A DNA stretch of 36,552 nt from contig JAGAJM010000013.1 of the NCBI GenBank assembly GCA_017626055.1, positions 1 through 36,552 of the forward strand. The letters run 5' to 3'. A program made the position numbers and the translations under genes. The stretch comes from a bacterium. Lineage in GTDB: Bacteria; Cyanobacteriota; Vampirovibrionia; Gastranaerophilales; Gastranaerophilaceae. The notes below the pieces were generated by a model. That model searched no databases, had not been told where the DNA came from, and was given only the letters and a program-made list of their open reading frames with translations. Every line of letters starts with the position of its first letter. Within the stretch, counting starts at the first letter, position 1. Shown here one piece after another: positions 1 to 7,641 of the stretch.

Positions 1-1
1 C

Positions 2-163
2 GTAGTAATCTCCTCAAATAATGCGATTGCGACGCCTTCGGCTCGCAATGACAATGGTCGTAAGATTCTCAAACAAATGACACCACAACAAAGAGCAGCT
101 TATGGTGGTAAATATTACAACACCACACGTACTGCAAAAGCGGGTGTTTTAAGACAATACTAA
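2..163 (+). CDS. C-terminal end of an unknown protein (5' truncated by the window)
   Basis: One frame is open from base 2 to the TAA at 161-163 (53 codons). The last 33 codons (from KILKQMTPQQR to GVLRQY) look like ordinary coding sequence. The first part, through ATPSARNDN, is encoded by a REP-like palindrome at 26-49. Either the palindrome sits in frame inside the gene, or the gene starts at the ATG at 78 and the palindrome lies just upstream; the window edge prevents a decision. No family is recognised. It is followed by a hairpin terminator shared with the convergent glycosyltransferase gene. Confidence 0.45.
   Translation, partial: VVISSNNAIATPSARNDNGRKILKQMTPQQRAAYGGKYYNTTRTAKAGVLRQY
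26..49. repeat. REP-like palindrome
   Basis: ATTGCGA (26-32) pairs with TCGCAAT (43-49), and inside it GCC (34-36) pairs with GGC (40-42) around a TTC loop; C33 is bulged. On the other strand it reads as the familiar 'CATTGCGAG...GCAAT' type of dispersed palindrome known from many bacterial genomes. It is clearly more GC-rich than its surroundings. No second copy was seen in this window. Confidence 0.6.
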
Positions 164-164
164 T

Positions 165-197
165 CAAAAAGAACTCTCAAAAATGAGAGTTCTTTTT
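165..197. terminator. Bidirectional intrinsic terminator
   Basis: A perfect 10-bp stem (170-179 with 184-193) has an AAAA loop, a T-run on the + strand at 193-197 and an A-run at 166-170 that gives a T-run on the - strand. It lies between two convergent genes and can serve both. Confidence 0.85.
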
Positions 198-1122
198 ATT
201 TCTGCTTAAGTTGTTCTGGATGCTTATCAAAGTATGTTTTTAATAACTGTTGATAAATTGGGGTCTTTTTAGCCCATTTCCACCAAACTTCCGCATAATA
301 CATGTTTGGTTCATCCCATGGTTTTGTTTTACAAATATAATGTATTAATTTCTGTTTATGTAGCCCTTGTGACCACTCTTGGGCTAACCATAATAATTGA
401 TAATCATATAATAATGGTTCTGGTACCGCAAATCTCCAGTTCCAAGCGCTTTCAATATGTCTAATTCTATCTGTACAAACTCTGTTTAAAATGTCTTCGT
501 CTTGGCAAAGTAATCGTTTGTATCTATCAAGTAGATCCGTTCCCGATTTAACTAAATCTACTTTTCTAAGTTCTTTTAAGTTCATTACAAGAACTCCACC
601 ATTAATACTTTGGTTTATATCTTTTATTGGGAACATTTTATCGTAATATTTTCGTATATCAGGTTTGTGATAATAGCTTGTGATTAGTCCATAATTTCTA
701 CCACCAGCTATTAATGCATCCCCGAGTTCAAAATTATAAAGTTCAGCAACATCATCTAAGATAATTATGTCGCCATCTAGGTAAAGAGCTTTGTCATAGT
801 CCTCCATAACCATTGGAACGTATAGTCTAGAATATGTGTCTGGAGTGTAGTACGAATAATGAAAAAACTCGTAATCTTCAAAGAATTTTTTTGTGCTAAA
901 AAATCTAACAGAAATGTTGTCATAATCTTTAGCTAAATCAATCATAATCTGTTTGTTTTCATCTGTTATGCCTGATTCAAAAACTATAATATCGTAGTTG
1001 TTTTCTTTTGATGTATGTTCAATTAATGTATAAATTGCAACAGTTGTACAAGGTGCATAATTGTTGTCAGATGCAAAAACTATGTTGATTGATTTGTCAT
1101 ATATTTTTTCTAATTTGTTCAT
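196..1122 (-). CDS. Glycosyltransferase family 8 (LgtC/GspA-like)
   Basis: A retaining GT-A glycosyltransferase of about 308 residues, expected in the cytoplasm and transferring a sugar from a UDP-sugar, probably onto LPS or another envelope glycan. Visible GT8 marks, numbered from the ATG at 1122: the metal-binding DGD (about 116-118) in 'ALYLDGDIIILDD', NGG (174-176), 'QDEDILN' (207-213), and a C-terminal H...KTKPW (about 261-269) matching the family's 'H..G..KPW'. A GTG at 1128 in the same frame would add two residues. No Shine-Dalgarno precedes either start. It is divergent from the Kdo operon, which fits an envelope role. The acceptor and donor cannot be told from sequence alone. It has its own promoter region with overlapping sigma-70 and sigma-28-like elements. 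Confidence 0.88.
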   Translation of the reverse strand: MNKLEKIYDKSINIVFASDNNYAPCTTVAIYTLIEHTSKENNYDIIVFESGITDENKQIMIDLAKDYDNISVRFFSTKKFFEDYEFFHYSYYTPDTYSRLYVPMVMEDYDKALYLDGDIIILDDVAELYNFELGDALIAGGRNYGLITSYYHKPDIRKYYDKMFPIKDINQSINGGVLVMNLKELRKVDLVKSGTDLLDRYKRLLCQDEDILNRVCTDRIRHIESAWNWRFAVPEPLLYDYQLLWLAQEWSQGLHKQKLIHYICKTKPWDEPNMYYAEVWWKWAKKTPIYQQLLKTYFDKHPEQLKQK

Positions 1123-1129
1123 AGTCACT

Positions 1130-1171
1130 TTATCGGCATAATATTATAATTTTTGATAAATATTTTGTAAA
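1130..1171 (-). promoter_or_regulatory. Promoter of the GT8 gene, sigma-70 type with an overlapping sigma-28-like box
   Basis: On the - strand TTTACA (1166-1171), 17 bases, TATAAT (1143-1148) is a near-ideal sigma-70 promoter. Downstream, GCCGATAA (1130-1137) is the exact sigma-28 -10 octamer, with TCAA in place of TAAA 15 bases upstream. It ends 7 nt before the ATG. Confidence 0.75.
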
Positions 1172-1198
1172 GATACTGCTTTTGTTGGATATTTGTTG

Positions 1199-1204
1199 TA
1201 TAAT
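1199..1204 (+). promoter_or_regulatory. -10 element for the kdsD operon
   Basis: TATAAT lies 25 nt before the kdsD ATG. No good -35 is present at 16-18 bases, so the promoter is either weak or activator-dependent. Confidence 0.45.
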
Positions 1205-1229
1205 TCTTGCAAGACATAAAGAGGTGGAT

Positions 1230-2210
1230 ATGGTAACTATGACTTTAAGTAGAATTAATGAATTGGCAAATGAAGTTTTAGATATTGAAGCAAATTCTAT
1301 TTTGCGTCTAAAATCAAATATCGGTGAAAATTTTGAAAAAGCAATTGATATTTTATATAATTGCAAAGGTCGTGTAATTGTTACTGGTATGGGTAAATCA
1401 GGCTTGATTGGTAAGAAAATTGCGGCTACAATGTCTTCGACTGGTACGCCATCATATTTCTTGCATCCAGCAGAAAGTACTCATGGTGATTCTGGTGTTA
1501 TCACAAGAGATGATGTTATTATTGCGATTTCAAACAGTGGTGAAACTCAAGAATTGATGAATTTGTTACCACTTATTAAAAGATTTGGTTGTTTAATGAT
1601 TGGTATGACTGGAAATTCAAATTCTACTTTGGCAAAGGCTAGTGAAGTAGTTATGGATATTTCTGTTGAACGTGAGGCTTGTCCTTTAAATAAAGCTCCA
1701 ACTGCTAGTACAACTGCTACGCTTGCTATGGGTGATACTTTAGCAGTTTGTTTGATGGAAAAGAAAGGTTTTACAAAAGAAGATTTCTTAATGTTCCACC
1801 CATCTGGTAAACTAGGTAAAGGCTTAACTTACAAAGTTGTAGATTTGATGATTACAGGTGATAAAATGCCAGTTGTGTCTGATTCTTTATCTTTCACTTC
1901 AGTTATCAATACAATTTCTGAATTTAAACTAGGTATGGCTATGATTGTTGATGCATCTGGTCAATTAACAGGGGTCCTTACTGATGGTGATATCAGAAGA
2001 ACAATCATTAAACACTCAGATATTTCAAGTTTACAAGTAAAAGATGTTATGACTGTTAATCCAAAAAGAATTACATCAGATGCTTACGCGGCTTCAGCTT
2101 TGAATTTAATGGAAAAATATTCAATTACGGCATTAGCGGTTGTTGATGAAAATAATATACCAGTTGGTGTAATTCACGTTCACGATTTATTAAGAGCGGG
2201 TGTTGCGTAA
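1230..2210 (+). CDS. kdsD: D-arabinose 5-phosphate isomerase (KdsD/GutQ family)
   Basis: Converts D-ribulose 5-phosphate to D-arabinose 5-phosphate, the first step towards Kdo for LPS. The start is the ATG at 1230, because GAGG at 1221-1224 is correctly spaced; the frame remains open upstream to 1182 without a ribosome site. From this start it has 326 residues, close to E. coli KdsD (328). It has an N-terminal SIS domain (about 35-180) with 'TGMGKSG' (K56) and 'SNSGETQE', the conserved H190 in 'FHPSGKLGK', then two CBS domains (about 203-260 and 270-326). Its stop overlaps the kdsC start as TAATG, and the next enzyme acts in the same pathway. I am confident about the activity; the split between KdsD and GutQ is resolved by the kdsC neighbour. 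Confidence 0.95.
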   Translation: MVTMTLSRINELANEVLDIEANSILRLKSNIGENFEKAIDILYNCKGRVIVTGMGKSGLIGKKIAATMSSTGTPSYFLHPAESTHGDSGVITRDDVIIAISNSGETQELMNLLPLIKRFGCLMIGMTGNSNSTLAKASEVVMDISVEREACPLNKAPTASTTATLAMGDTLAVCLMEKKGFTKEDFLMFHPSGKLGKGLTYKVVDLMITGDKMPVVSDSLSFTSVINTISEFKLGMAMIVDASGQLTGVLTDGDIRRTIIKHSDISSLQVKDVMTVNPKRITSDAYAASALNLMEKYSITALAVVDENNIPVGVIHVHDLLRAGVA

Positions 2211-2710
2211 TGGATTTAAAAGAAGTTGCAAGTAAAATTAAATTATTGGCATTTGATGTTGATGGAGTTATGACTGATGGTAGTATCACGTATGACGAAA
2301 ATGGCATCGAGTATAAAACTTTCAACGCAAAAGATGGTCATGGATTAGCTAAAATGTCAAAAAATGGTTTCATAACTGCGATAATTACAGGTCGTAATAA
2401 TGGAACTGTTGATAGACGTGCCACTGATTTAAGAGTTACTGAAGTTTATCAGGGTGTAAGAAATAAACTTCCAATTTTAGAAGGTATCATGCAAAAATAT
2501 GGGTTAGATTTTTCTCAAGTTTCTTATATGGGAGATGATGAACCTGATATTTGTATTTTAGAAAAAGTTGCGATTGCGGCTTGTCCTGCTGATGCGGTTG
2601 ATAATGTACAAAAGATTTGTAATTTCAAAGCGTCAAGAGCTGGTGGACGAGGTGCAGTTAGAGAACTTTGTGATTTTATTTTTGAAAATAGAATTGTAGA
2701 TGAACAATAA
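2210..2710 (+). CDS. kdsC: 3-deoxy-D-manno-octulosonate 8-phosphate phosphatase
   Basis: HAD-type phosphatase that removes phosphate from Kdo-8-phosphate to give Kdo. It has 166 residues, near the usual KdsC length, and is capless. HAD motifs: 'FDVDGVMTDG' with D16 as nucleophile and D18 as acid/base, T60 in 'IITGRNNG', K86 in 'GVRNK', and 'YMGDDEPD' with D109 and D110. It is translationally coupled to kdsD by a 1-nt overlap. kdsA and kdsB, the intervening and following steps, are not in the window. Confidence 0.93.
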   Translation: MDLKEVASKIKLLAFDVDGVMTDGSITYDENGIEYKTFNAKDGHGLAKMSKNGFITAIITGRNNGTVDRRATDLRVTEVYQGVRNKLPILEGIMQKYGLDFSQVSYMGDDEPDICILEKVAIAACPADAVDNVQKICNFKASRAGGRGAVRELCDFIFENRIVDEQ

Positions 2711-2731
2711 TTTTAGAAGAGGGATATAGTT

Positions 2732-3094
2732 ATGTACGAAATTAAAACTCAAGCATTTTTTTCTGCAGCGCATCACTTATTAAATTACGAAGGTGAATGT
2801 GAAAATCAACATGGACACAACTGGATGGTTGAAGCTTTTGTTCAAGGCGAATCTTTGAATAATAGCAACATCTTAATTGATTATAAGGTGTTGAAAAAAG
2901 AATTAAATGCAGTTTTGGATACTCTTGATCATAAAGACTTGAATGAATTACCTGAGTTCAAAGGGGAAAGTCCTTCTAGTGAAATGATTTCTGCTTATAT
3001 TTATTCAAAATTAAAAGAAAGAATTGTTCAACTAAGCAAAATTACAGTTTGGGAAACTCAATCTTCTTGCTGTTCTTATTTTGAAGCAGACTAA
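2732..3094 (+). CDS. queD: 6-carboxy-5,6,7,8-tetrahydropterin synthase (QueD/PTPS family)
   Basis: Acts in preQ0/queuosine synthesis, turning dihydroneopterin triphosphate into carboxytetrahydropterin. It has 120 residues, the usual length. Zinc ligands are H14/H15 in 'AAHHL' and H27 and H29 in 'QHGHNW'; catalytic C23 is in 'CENQHGH'; 'LDHKDLN' (65-71) and E109 in 'VWETQ' complete the T-fold signature. It is preceded by AAGAGGG 8-10 nt upstream of ATG and lies 21 nt after kdsC, so it is probably in the same operon though from an unrelated pathway. A eukaryote-like PTPS role is less likely because the bacterial Cys/His arrangement is intact. Confidence 0.9.
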   Translation: MYEIKTQAFFSAAHHLLNYEGECENQHGHNWMVEAFVQGESLNNSNILIDYKVLKKELNAVLDTLDHKDLNELPEFKGESPSSEMISAYIYSKLKERIVQLSKITVWETQSSCCSYFEAD

Positions 3095-3124
3095 TAATTA
3101 ATTTTGAAAGAGAGTTAATATAAA

Positions 3125-3970
3125 ATGAATTTAATACAAGCTATACTGATGGGGATAGTTCAAGGTTTAAGTGAGTTTTTGCCCATTTCAAGTTCAGCAC
3201 ATTTAGTTTTTACATCAAATTTTTATAAAGTATTTAAGGATATACCAGTAGAAGCTCATTCTACTCAAGAAGTGTTTTTTGATATTATGCTTCACTTAGG
3301 TACGTTAATTGCGGTTTTAATTTTCTTTAGAAAAGATTTGATTGATATTTGTGTTGCGTTGTGGAATGGTATTAAAACTAGAGATTTTTCATCAAATCTT
3401 GCAAAACTAGGAATATATATTCTTATTGGTACAGTTTTAACAGTTCTATTAGCACTGCCATTACAAGATGTTGCCAATCACTTGGTGTTTCATCCTGCTT
3501 TGGTTGGAGCTTTGTTAATTTTAACAGGCGGAGTGCTATTTTATAGTGAATACATGTCTAAGAAGAATACTTCAAAGTCGGCAAATATAACTCTAAAACA
3601 ATCGATAATAATTGGTTTATCTCAAGGTTTAGCAGTGTTGCCTGGATTTTCTCGTTCTGGGTGGACAATTGCAACGGGTTTGTTTTTAGGTTTAGATAGA
3701 GAAACTTCTGCTAGGTATTCTTTTTTACTTAGTATTCCAATTATTCTGGGGGCATCAATGGTTTACCCATTAGTCGAAATTGATGTGAAAGATCTTGTAA
3801 CTTTCAATTGGATTGTTATAATTGTTGGCACAATTGTATCTGGGATTGTTGGTTATCTATGTGTCAAATATTTTATGAAATTTATCTCAAAATTTTCATT
3901 AAATATATTTGGCTATTATTGTGTAATAATGGGGATTTTTACGCTTGTATTTTTCAATATTTTTAACTAA
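3125..3970 (+). CDS. uppP: Undecaprenyl-diphosphatase (UppP/BacA)
   Basis: Integral membrane enzyme that recycles undecaprenyl pyrophosphate to the monophosphate carrier for peptidoglycan and LPS sugars; overproduction of the family gives bacitracin resistance. It has 281 residues with about eight membrane segments. The two signatures are intact: 'GLSEFLPISSSAHL' (14-27, catalytic E17) and 'PGFSRSG' (173-179, R177). AAAGAGAG precedes the start. It is the last gene of the kdsD-kdsC-queD-uppP run, which mostly concerns the envelope. No clear terminator is visible between it and the next gene. Confidence 0.96.
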   Translation: MNLIQAILMGIVQGLSEFLPISSSAHLVFTSNFYKVFKDIPVEAHSTQEVFFDIMLHLGTLIAVLIFFRKDLIDICVALWNGIKTRDFSSNLAKLGIYILIGTVLTVLLALPLQDVANHLVFHPALVGALLILTGGVLFYSEYMSKKNTSKSANITLKQSIIIGLSQGLAVLPGFSRSGWTIATGLFLGLDRETSARYSFLLSIPIILGASMVYPLVEIDVKDLVTFNWIVIIVGTIVSGIVGYLCVKYFMKFISKFSLNIFGYYCVIMGIFTLVFFNIFN

Positions 3971-4062
3971 AAATCTATGTTAAAATTTGTAAATATAAGA
4001 AGCTACAAATAACAAAAAAATATCTTGACATGTATTCTAATGATGGGAAATGTGGAGTTATC

Positions 4063-5100
4063 ATGATATCACCAATTACTAATATTAGTGTAAAAAATAA
4101 TATAGTATTCAAATCGAAAAACGAGGATGATAGTGCTGAATTAAAAAAAGAAGATGAGCTTTTAGATTGCGGTGTTGTTACCAAGTCACGTATTGCTATG
4201 GACAAATTAACAAAAGCATTTACTATTTATCCAGCTAAAGGTTTAGCGGGAAGCAAAAACTCCAATTTCTATGAATTTTTAACTATGGGTACTGTTCCAT
4301 ATTTGATAGGTAGCGGTATGTTGATGGCTATATTTAACTCAGCAAACTCATCATTTCTCCCTTTTGATACAAAAAGTGCCGCTAAATTAGGTAATAAAAT
4401 GGCATTAGGCGTTTTATTTTATGGTGTGTTTAAGGAGGTTTCAAAACTCTTTATCACTTATCCTGTAAAATGGAAAACTGGTGTTGATACAGAACTCCCA
4501 TATGCGAAAGTTAATTACCTATTAAAAGAACATGAAGAAGATGAAGGTACAAGTAGGGAATATCATAAAGTAGGTGAAAGTGTTGACTTCACTCGTTGGG
4601 ACCTGCTTTATGCTAAACCAACAGATAATAAACCTTTGAATTTTAGATTTGATAAAATTGCGAAGAAAAATGGCTTAGGTGAAAACTTGAATGATTCAGA
4701 TCAAGAAGTTAAACCTATTTATAAAGAAATTTTGATTAAATCAAAATTGGCAAAAAGTATTTCTTCATTCATGTGGGCAGCTACTGGGGTAGCTTTAGCT
4801 TTCCAAAAACCTTGGGAAAAATATTTTAATGTTGCTACATTAAAAGTTTGGAAGGGTGAAGAATTTTTACATTCGTTGAAAGTCTTTGGTCAAAGTTTTG
4901 TTGATAGTGCAAAAGACTTGATTAAGGGTGATGCTGATGCAACTACAAAATTTGCAAAACATTCTGGAAAAGCTTTAGTTGGGCTTGCTGCATTAACAAC
5001 TCTGGCTGGATTGTTGAATACTTTCCATATAACTAAGAAACCATCAAAAATTTCTGGAGAACAAGTTTTAGACAGAAATAAAGAAAGTGTGGTGGGCTAG
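4063..5100 (+). CDS. Uncharacterised membrane protein, shorter of two related neighbours
   Basis: 345 residues, no family recognised. I chose the ATG at 4063 because GGAG (4054-4057) is 5 nt upstream and because the resulting N-terminus (MISPITNISV...IVFKS) matches the short tails of other proteins here; an ATG at 4030 is possible but lacks a ribosome site. Hydrophobic stretches lie at about 71-93, 112-131, 234-248 and 303-320. It shares landmarks with the next protein: 'LFITYP' (129-134), then 'RWDLLY' (178-183), then a hydrophobic segment ('FMWAATGVALAF'), and 'FLTMG' (72-76). The stop TAG abuts the next ATG with no gap, implying coupled translation. I infer that the two are diverged paralogues working together in the membrane. 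Confidence 0.75.
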   Translation: MISPITNISVKNNIVFKSKNEDDSAELKKEDELLDCGVVTKSRIAMDKLTKAFTIYPAKGLAGSKNSNFYEFLTMGTVPYLIGSGMLMAIFNSANSSFLPFDTKSAAKLGNKMALGVLFYGVFKEVSKLFITYPVKWKTGVDTELPYAKVNYLLKEHEEDEGTSREYHKVGESVDFTRWDLLYAKPTDNKPLNFRFDKIAKKNGLGENLNDSDQEVKPIYKEILIKSKLAKSISSFMWAATGVALAFQKPWEKYFNVATLKVWKGEEFLHSLKVFGQSFVDSAKDLIKGDADATTKFAKHSGKALVGLAALTTLAGLLNTFHITKKPSKISGEQVLDRNKESVVG

Positions 5101-7641
5101 ATGAGAACTTCAAATTTAATCCAATCATACATTTCGACACATCCAGCTAACCAGCAGTATAAATCAGATAAGGCTGTGAAAGAGTTTGATGTACATAAGG
5201 AATTATCTAATCGTACTTTTATTAAACCTTTACCAAGTAATGGTAAATTAGTTCGTAATGGTCTTTTTGATTCACCAGCAGAATTTAGAAAAGATATGAT
5301 TTACGATTGGAACGCTTTTAAACATGCAGTAAAAGGCGAAGCTAATGACCACGAATTAGGACGTCTAAATGATGTTGGTATGAAATTAGGTGGTTTAGCT
5401 ATTGCAACTTATTTATTTACAAGAAAACAAACTCCAATGACAAAAATATTTGAGTTCATTGGTTTAGGTACATTCTTTGCCGCAATGGATTTGTGGCCAA
5501 AACTATTTATTCAATTACCAGCACAATTAATCCATGGCGTAAATGTTCGTCAACAATATGAAGACAGTTTTGGTAGAAAGAAAATGTTCTACCAAGATCA
5601 CCAATTTATTCCTTGGGATTTATATTCTGATGATGAAATAAATAGAATTGGCGACAGATTAGGTGTTGATAAAGATATGCCTAACAGAAGAGATTTTATT
5701 CAAGAAAGAATGCGTAAGTTAGCGTTACAAAATAATACGTTGTGGATGCTAACCGCAGGTTTTGCAACTCCTTTAATGAGTGCTTTAATGTGTAATTTAT
5801 TAGAAAAACCTGTTGCTTCATTCTTAGATAATCGTACATCTAAGCAAGCTGATCGTTTACTTACTGATTTTGATTCTCAAATTAGAAAATTTGATTTTAC
5901 CGCTAGTACAAAATCTTTAGAAGAATTACTTGCAGCTCAAGCTGGAAAACCTGTTACTGAAGAATTTGTTGAATCTGTAATTGCAAACTTCTCAGAAGGT
6001 TTAGATAATATGACAGCTGAAGGTTTAAAATTAGATTTTGAAAATATTTTACCTGTTGGTAAGAAATTTAATTTATCAGCTAAAAATGTTGAAGGTATAA
6101 AATCAGCTATTAAAGAAGTTTTTGCTGGTGCTAATTTGACAGACGAGCAGTTTGCAAAAATTATTCCTTCAGAAGATGTTTTAAGATCCAGACTAGCAGA
6201 TAGTAATCTTCTAGGTGGAGATTTTACTGATTTTTCAGAACATACAAAAGTCGTTCAAGATGTGTTAGAAGAACAAGTTAAAAGATTTGTTCAAGAAAAT
6301 CCAGATAATCCAGTTTCAGAGCAATTGTCATTCTTTATGAAACGTTTAATTCACGCAAGAAAACATGGCGCAGATTCACCTCTATTAAAAGCATTCAAGT
6401 CAACTGGGGCAACTATCTTAGATGATAATTTAATTGCAACACTAAGAGCCGTTTCAACTGAATTAAATGCGTTTAAAGCTAAGTCTGCAGTACTTGATAA
6501 GTATGCGTTTATTAAAGCTGCTCAAGCTCCAGAAACTTCTTTGGCTAATGGTTGGAACCAAGTTCAATCAGTATTGTTCAAAGCGTTGAAATTTACGCCA
6601 GAAGAAATTAGTCAAGCAAGATTAGATGGCGAACTAGCTTCAAAAGTTTTGAGAAATAAATTAGAAATGATTACTGCTGATAAACAGGCTTATACAACGT
6701 TTATCTCAGAATATAAAGATGCTATGCAATTACTTCAAAAACGTATAGAATCTATGGCGATGACAGAATCTCCAACAAGTAATAGTTATAAAAATTTGGT
6801 TGATGCAGCATATGATTCAGTTACAAATGTGTTGAATAAACATGGATTCTATTCAACAGTGGATAATTTGATTGGTTTTGGAGTTGATCATGCAACATCA
6901 TCTAAAGGAATTGCGTATGACTTCATTACAGATAGAGTTAAAGGTGTAAAAAGTTCGTTCTACCGCTTCTTGAATATGGCGGATATGTATTATAGAATTT
7001 CAAATCCAGATCAAGCTTTGAGAACCTTGTTGAAAGATCTTCCACGTGAAGCAAAAGAAGAATTGTTAGAGTTGGCTAAAATTACATTGTTAGAAGGACA
7101 TAATTCAGATTTTGCAGTTAAATTCTGGCAATTACGTAACCCAAATCCAAATCTAGAGGATTATTCTGATGTAGTGGTTGAAGGTGGAAAAGTTATTAAT
7201 AAATACTTTGGTACTCATGAAGCAGGTCAAGTTGTTGAATTGGCAAATGATAATGCCTTCTATAAAACTGTAATGAAAATGATGTTTGGCGAAGGTGTTC
7301 ATTCTGATACGTTATCAGCTTTGGGTAACTCAGTATTTAAGCCAGATTTCTTGGATTATAGAACAAGAGTTTTAAATATCTTTGGTGGTGACCAATATTT
7401 TGTAAAACCAAGTTTTGTTTTAGGCAGTGATACTAAGGCTTCATCTTGGACTAAATTCTTAACAATGGGAAGCTCGCCAAATGAAATGTTCCATAAGTGG
7501 GCTAATCAAAGCTTTAACAGTGGAAAATGGTTTAGTATGTTCGGAAAATTAGGTGTAGGATTAGTTGCAGTAACGTTAATTGCTCAACCTTTCTTTGGAA
7601 AGATAAAAGCTATTGATCCTAATAAGGAGGGTAATGCATAA
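5101..7641 (+). CDS. Uncharacterised large membrane-associated protein, longer of two related neighbours
   Basis: 846 residues, no family recognised. The N-terminal third holds hydrophobic segments at about 94-107 and 117-140, 'LFIQLP' (135-140), 'PWDLYS' (171-176), and a segment at about 213-232 ('LWMLTAGFATPLM'). These appear in the same order in the preceding protein. The middle (about 240-700) is long, charged and mostly helical in composition, without signal peptide or cysteine pattern. Near the C-terminus 'KFLTMGSSPNEM' echoes 'EFLTMGTVPY' of the neighbour and is followed by a last hydrophobic segment. It starts directly at the neighbour's stop and its own stop overlaps the GH13 start (TAATG), so three proteins are made from one message. 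The role is unknown. Confidence 0.75.
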   Translation: MRTSNLIQSYISTHPANQQYKSDKAVKEFDVHKELSNRTFIKPLPSNGKLVRNGLFDSPAEFRKDMIYDWNAFKHAVKGEANDHELGRLNDVGMKLGGLAIATYLFTRKQTPMTKIFEFIGLGTFFAAMDLWPKLFIQLPAQLIHGVNVRQQYEDSFGRKKMFYQDHQFIPWDLYSDDEINRIGDRLGVDKDMPNRRDFIQERMRKLALQNNTLWMLTAGFATPLMSALMCNLLEKPVASFLDNRTSKQADRLLTDFDSQIRKFDFTASTKSLEELLAAQAGKPVTEEFVESVIANFSEGLDNMTAEGLKLDFENILPVGKKFNLSAKNVEGIKSAIKEVFAGANLTDEQFAKIIPSEDVLRSRLADSNLLGGDFTDFSEHTKVVQDVLEEQVKRFVQENPDNPVSEQLSFFMKRLIHARKHGADSPLLKAFKSTGATILDDNLIATLRAVSTELNAFKAKSAVLDKYAFIKAAQAPETSLANGWNQVQSVLFKALKFTPEEISQARLDGELASKVLRNKLEMITADKQAYTTFISEYKDAMQLLQKRIESMAMTESPTSNSYKNLVDAAYDSVTNVLNKHGFYSTVDNLIGFGVDHATSSKGIAYDFITDRVKGVKSSFYRFLNMADMYYRISNPDQALRTLLKDLPREAKEELLELAKITLLEGHNSDFAVKFWQLRNPNPNLEDYSDVVVEGGKVINKYFGTHEAGQVVELANDNAFYKTVMKMMFGEGVHSDTLSALGNSVFKPDFLDYRTRVLNIFGGDQYFVKPSFVLGSDTKASSWTKFLTMGSSPNEMFHKWANQSFNSGKWFSMFGKLGVGLVAVTLIAQPFFGKIKAIDPNKEGNA

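Noticed and set aside
1182..1229. Longer N-terminus for kdsD
   Set aside because: The upstream ATG lacks a ribosome site and overlaps the -10 element; the ATG at 1230 has GAGG and family length.
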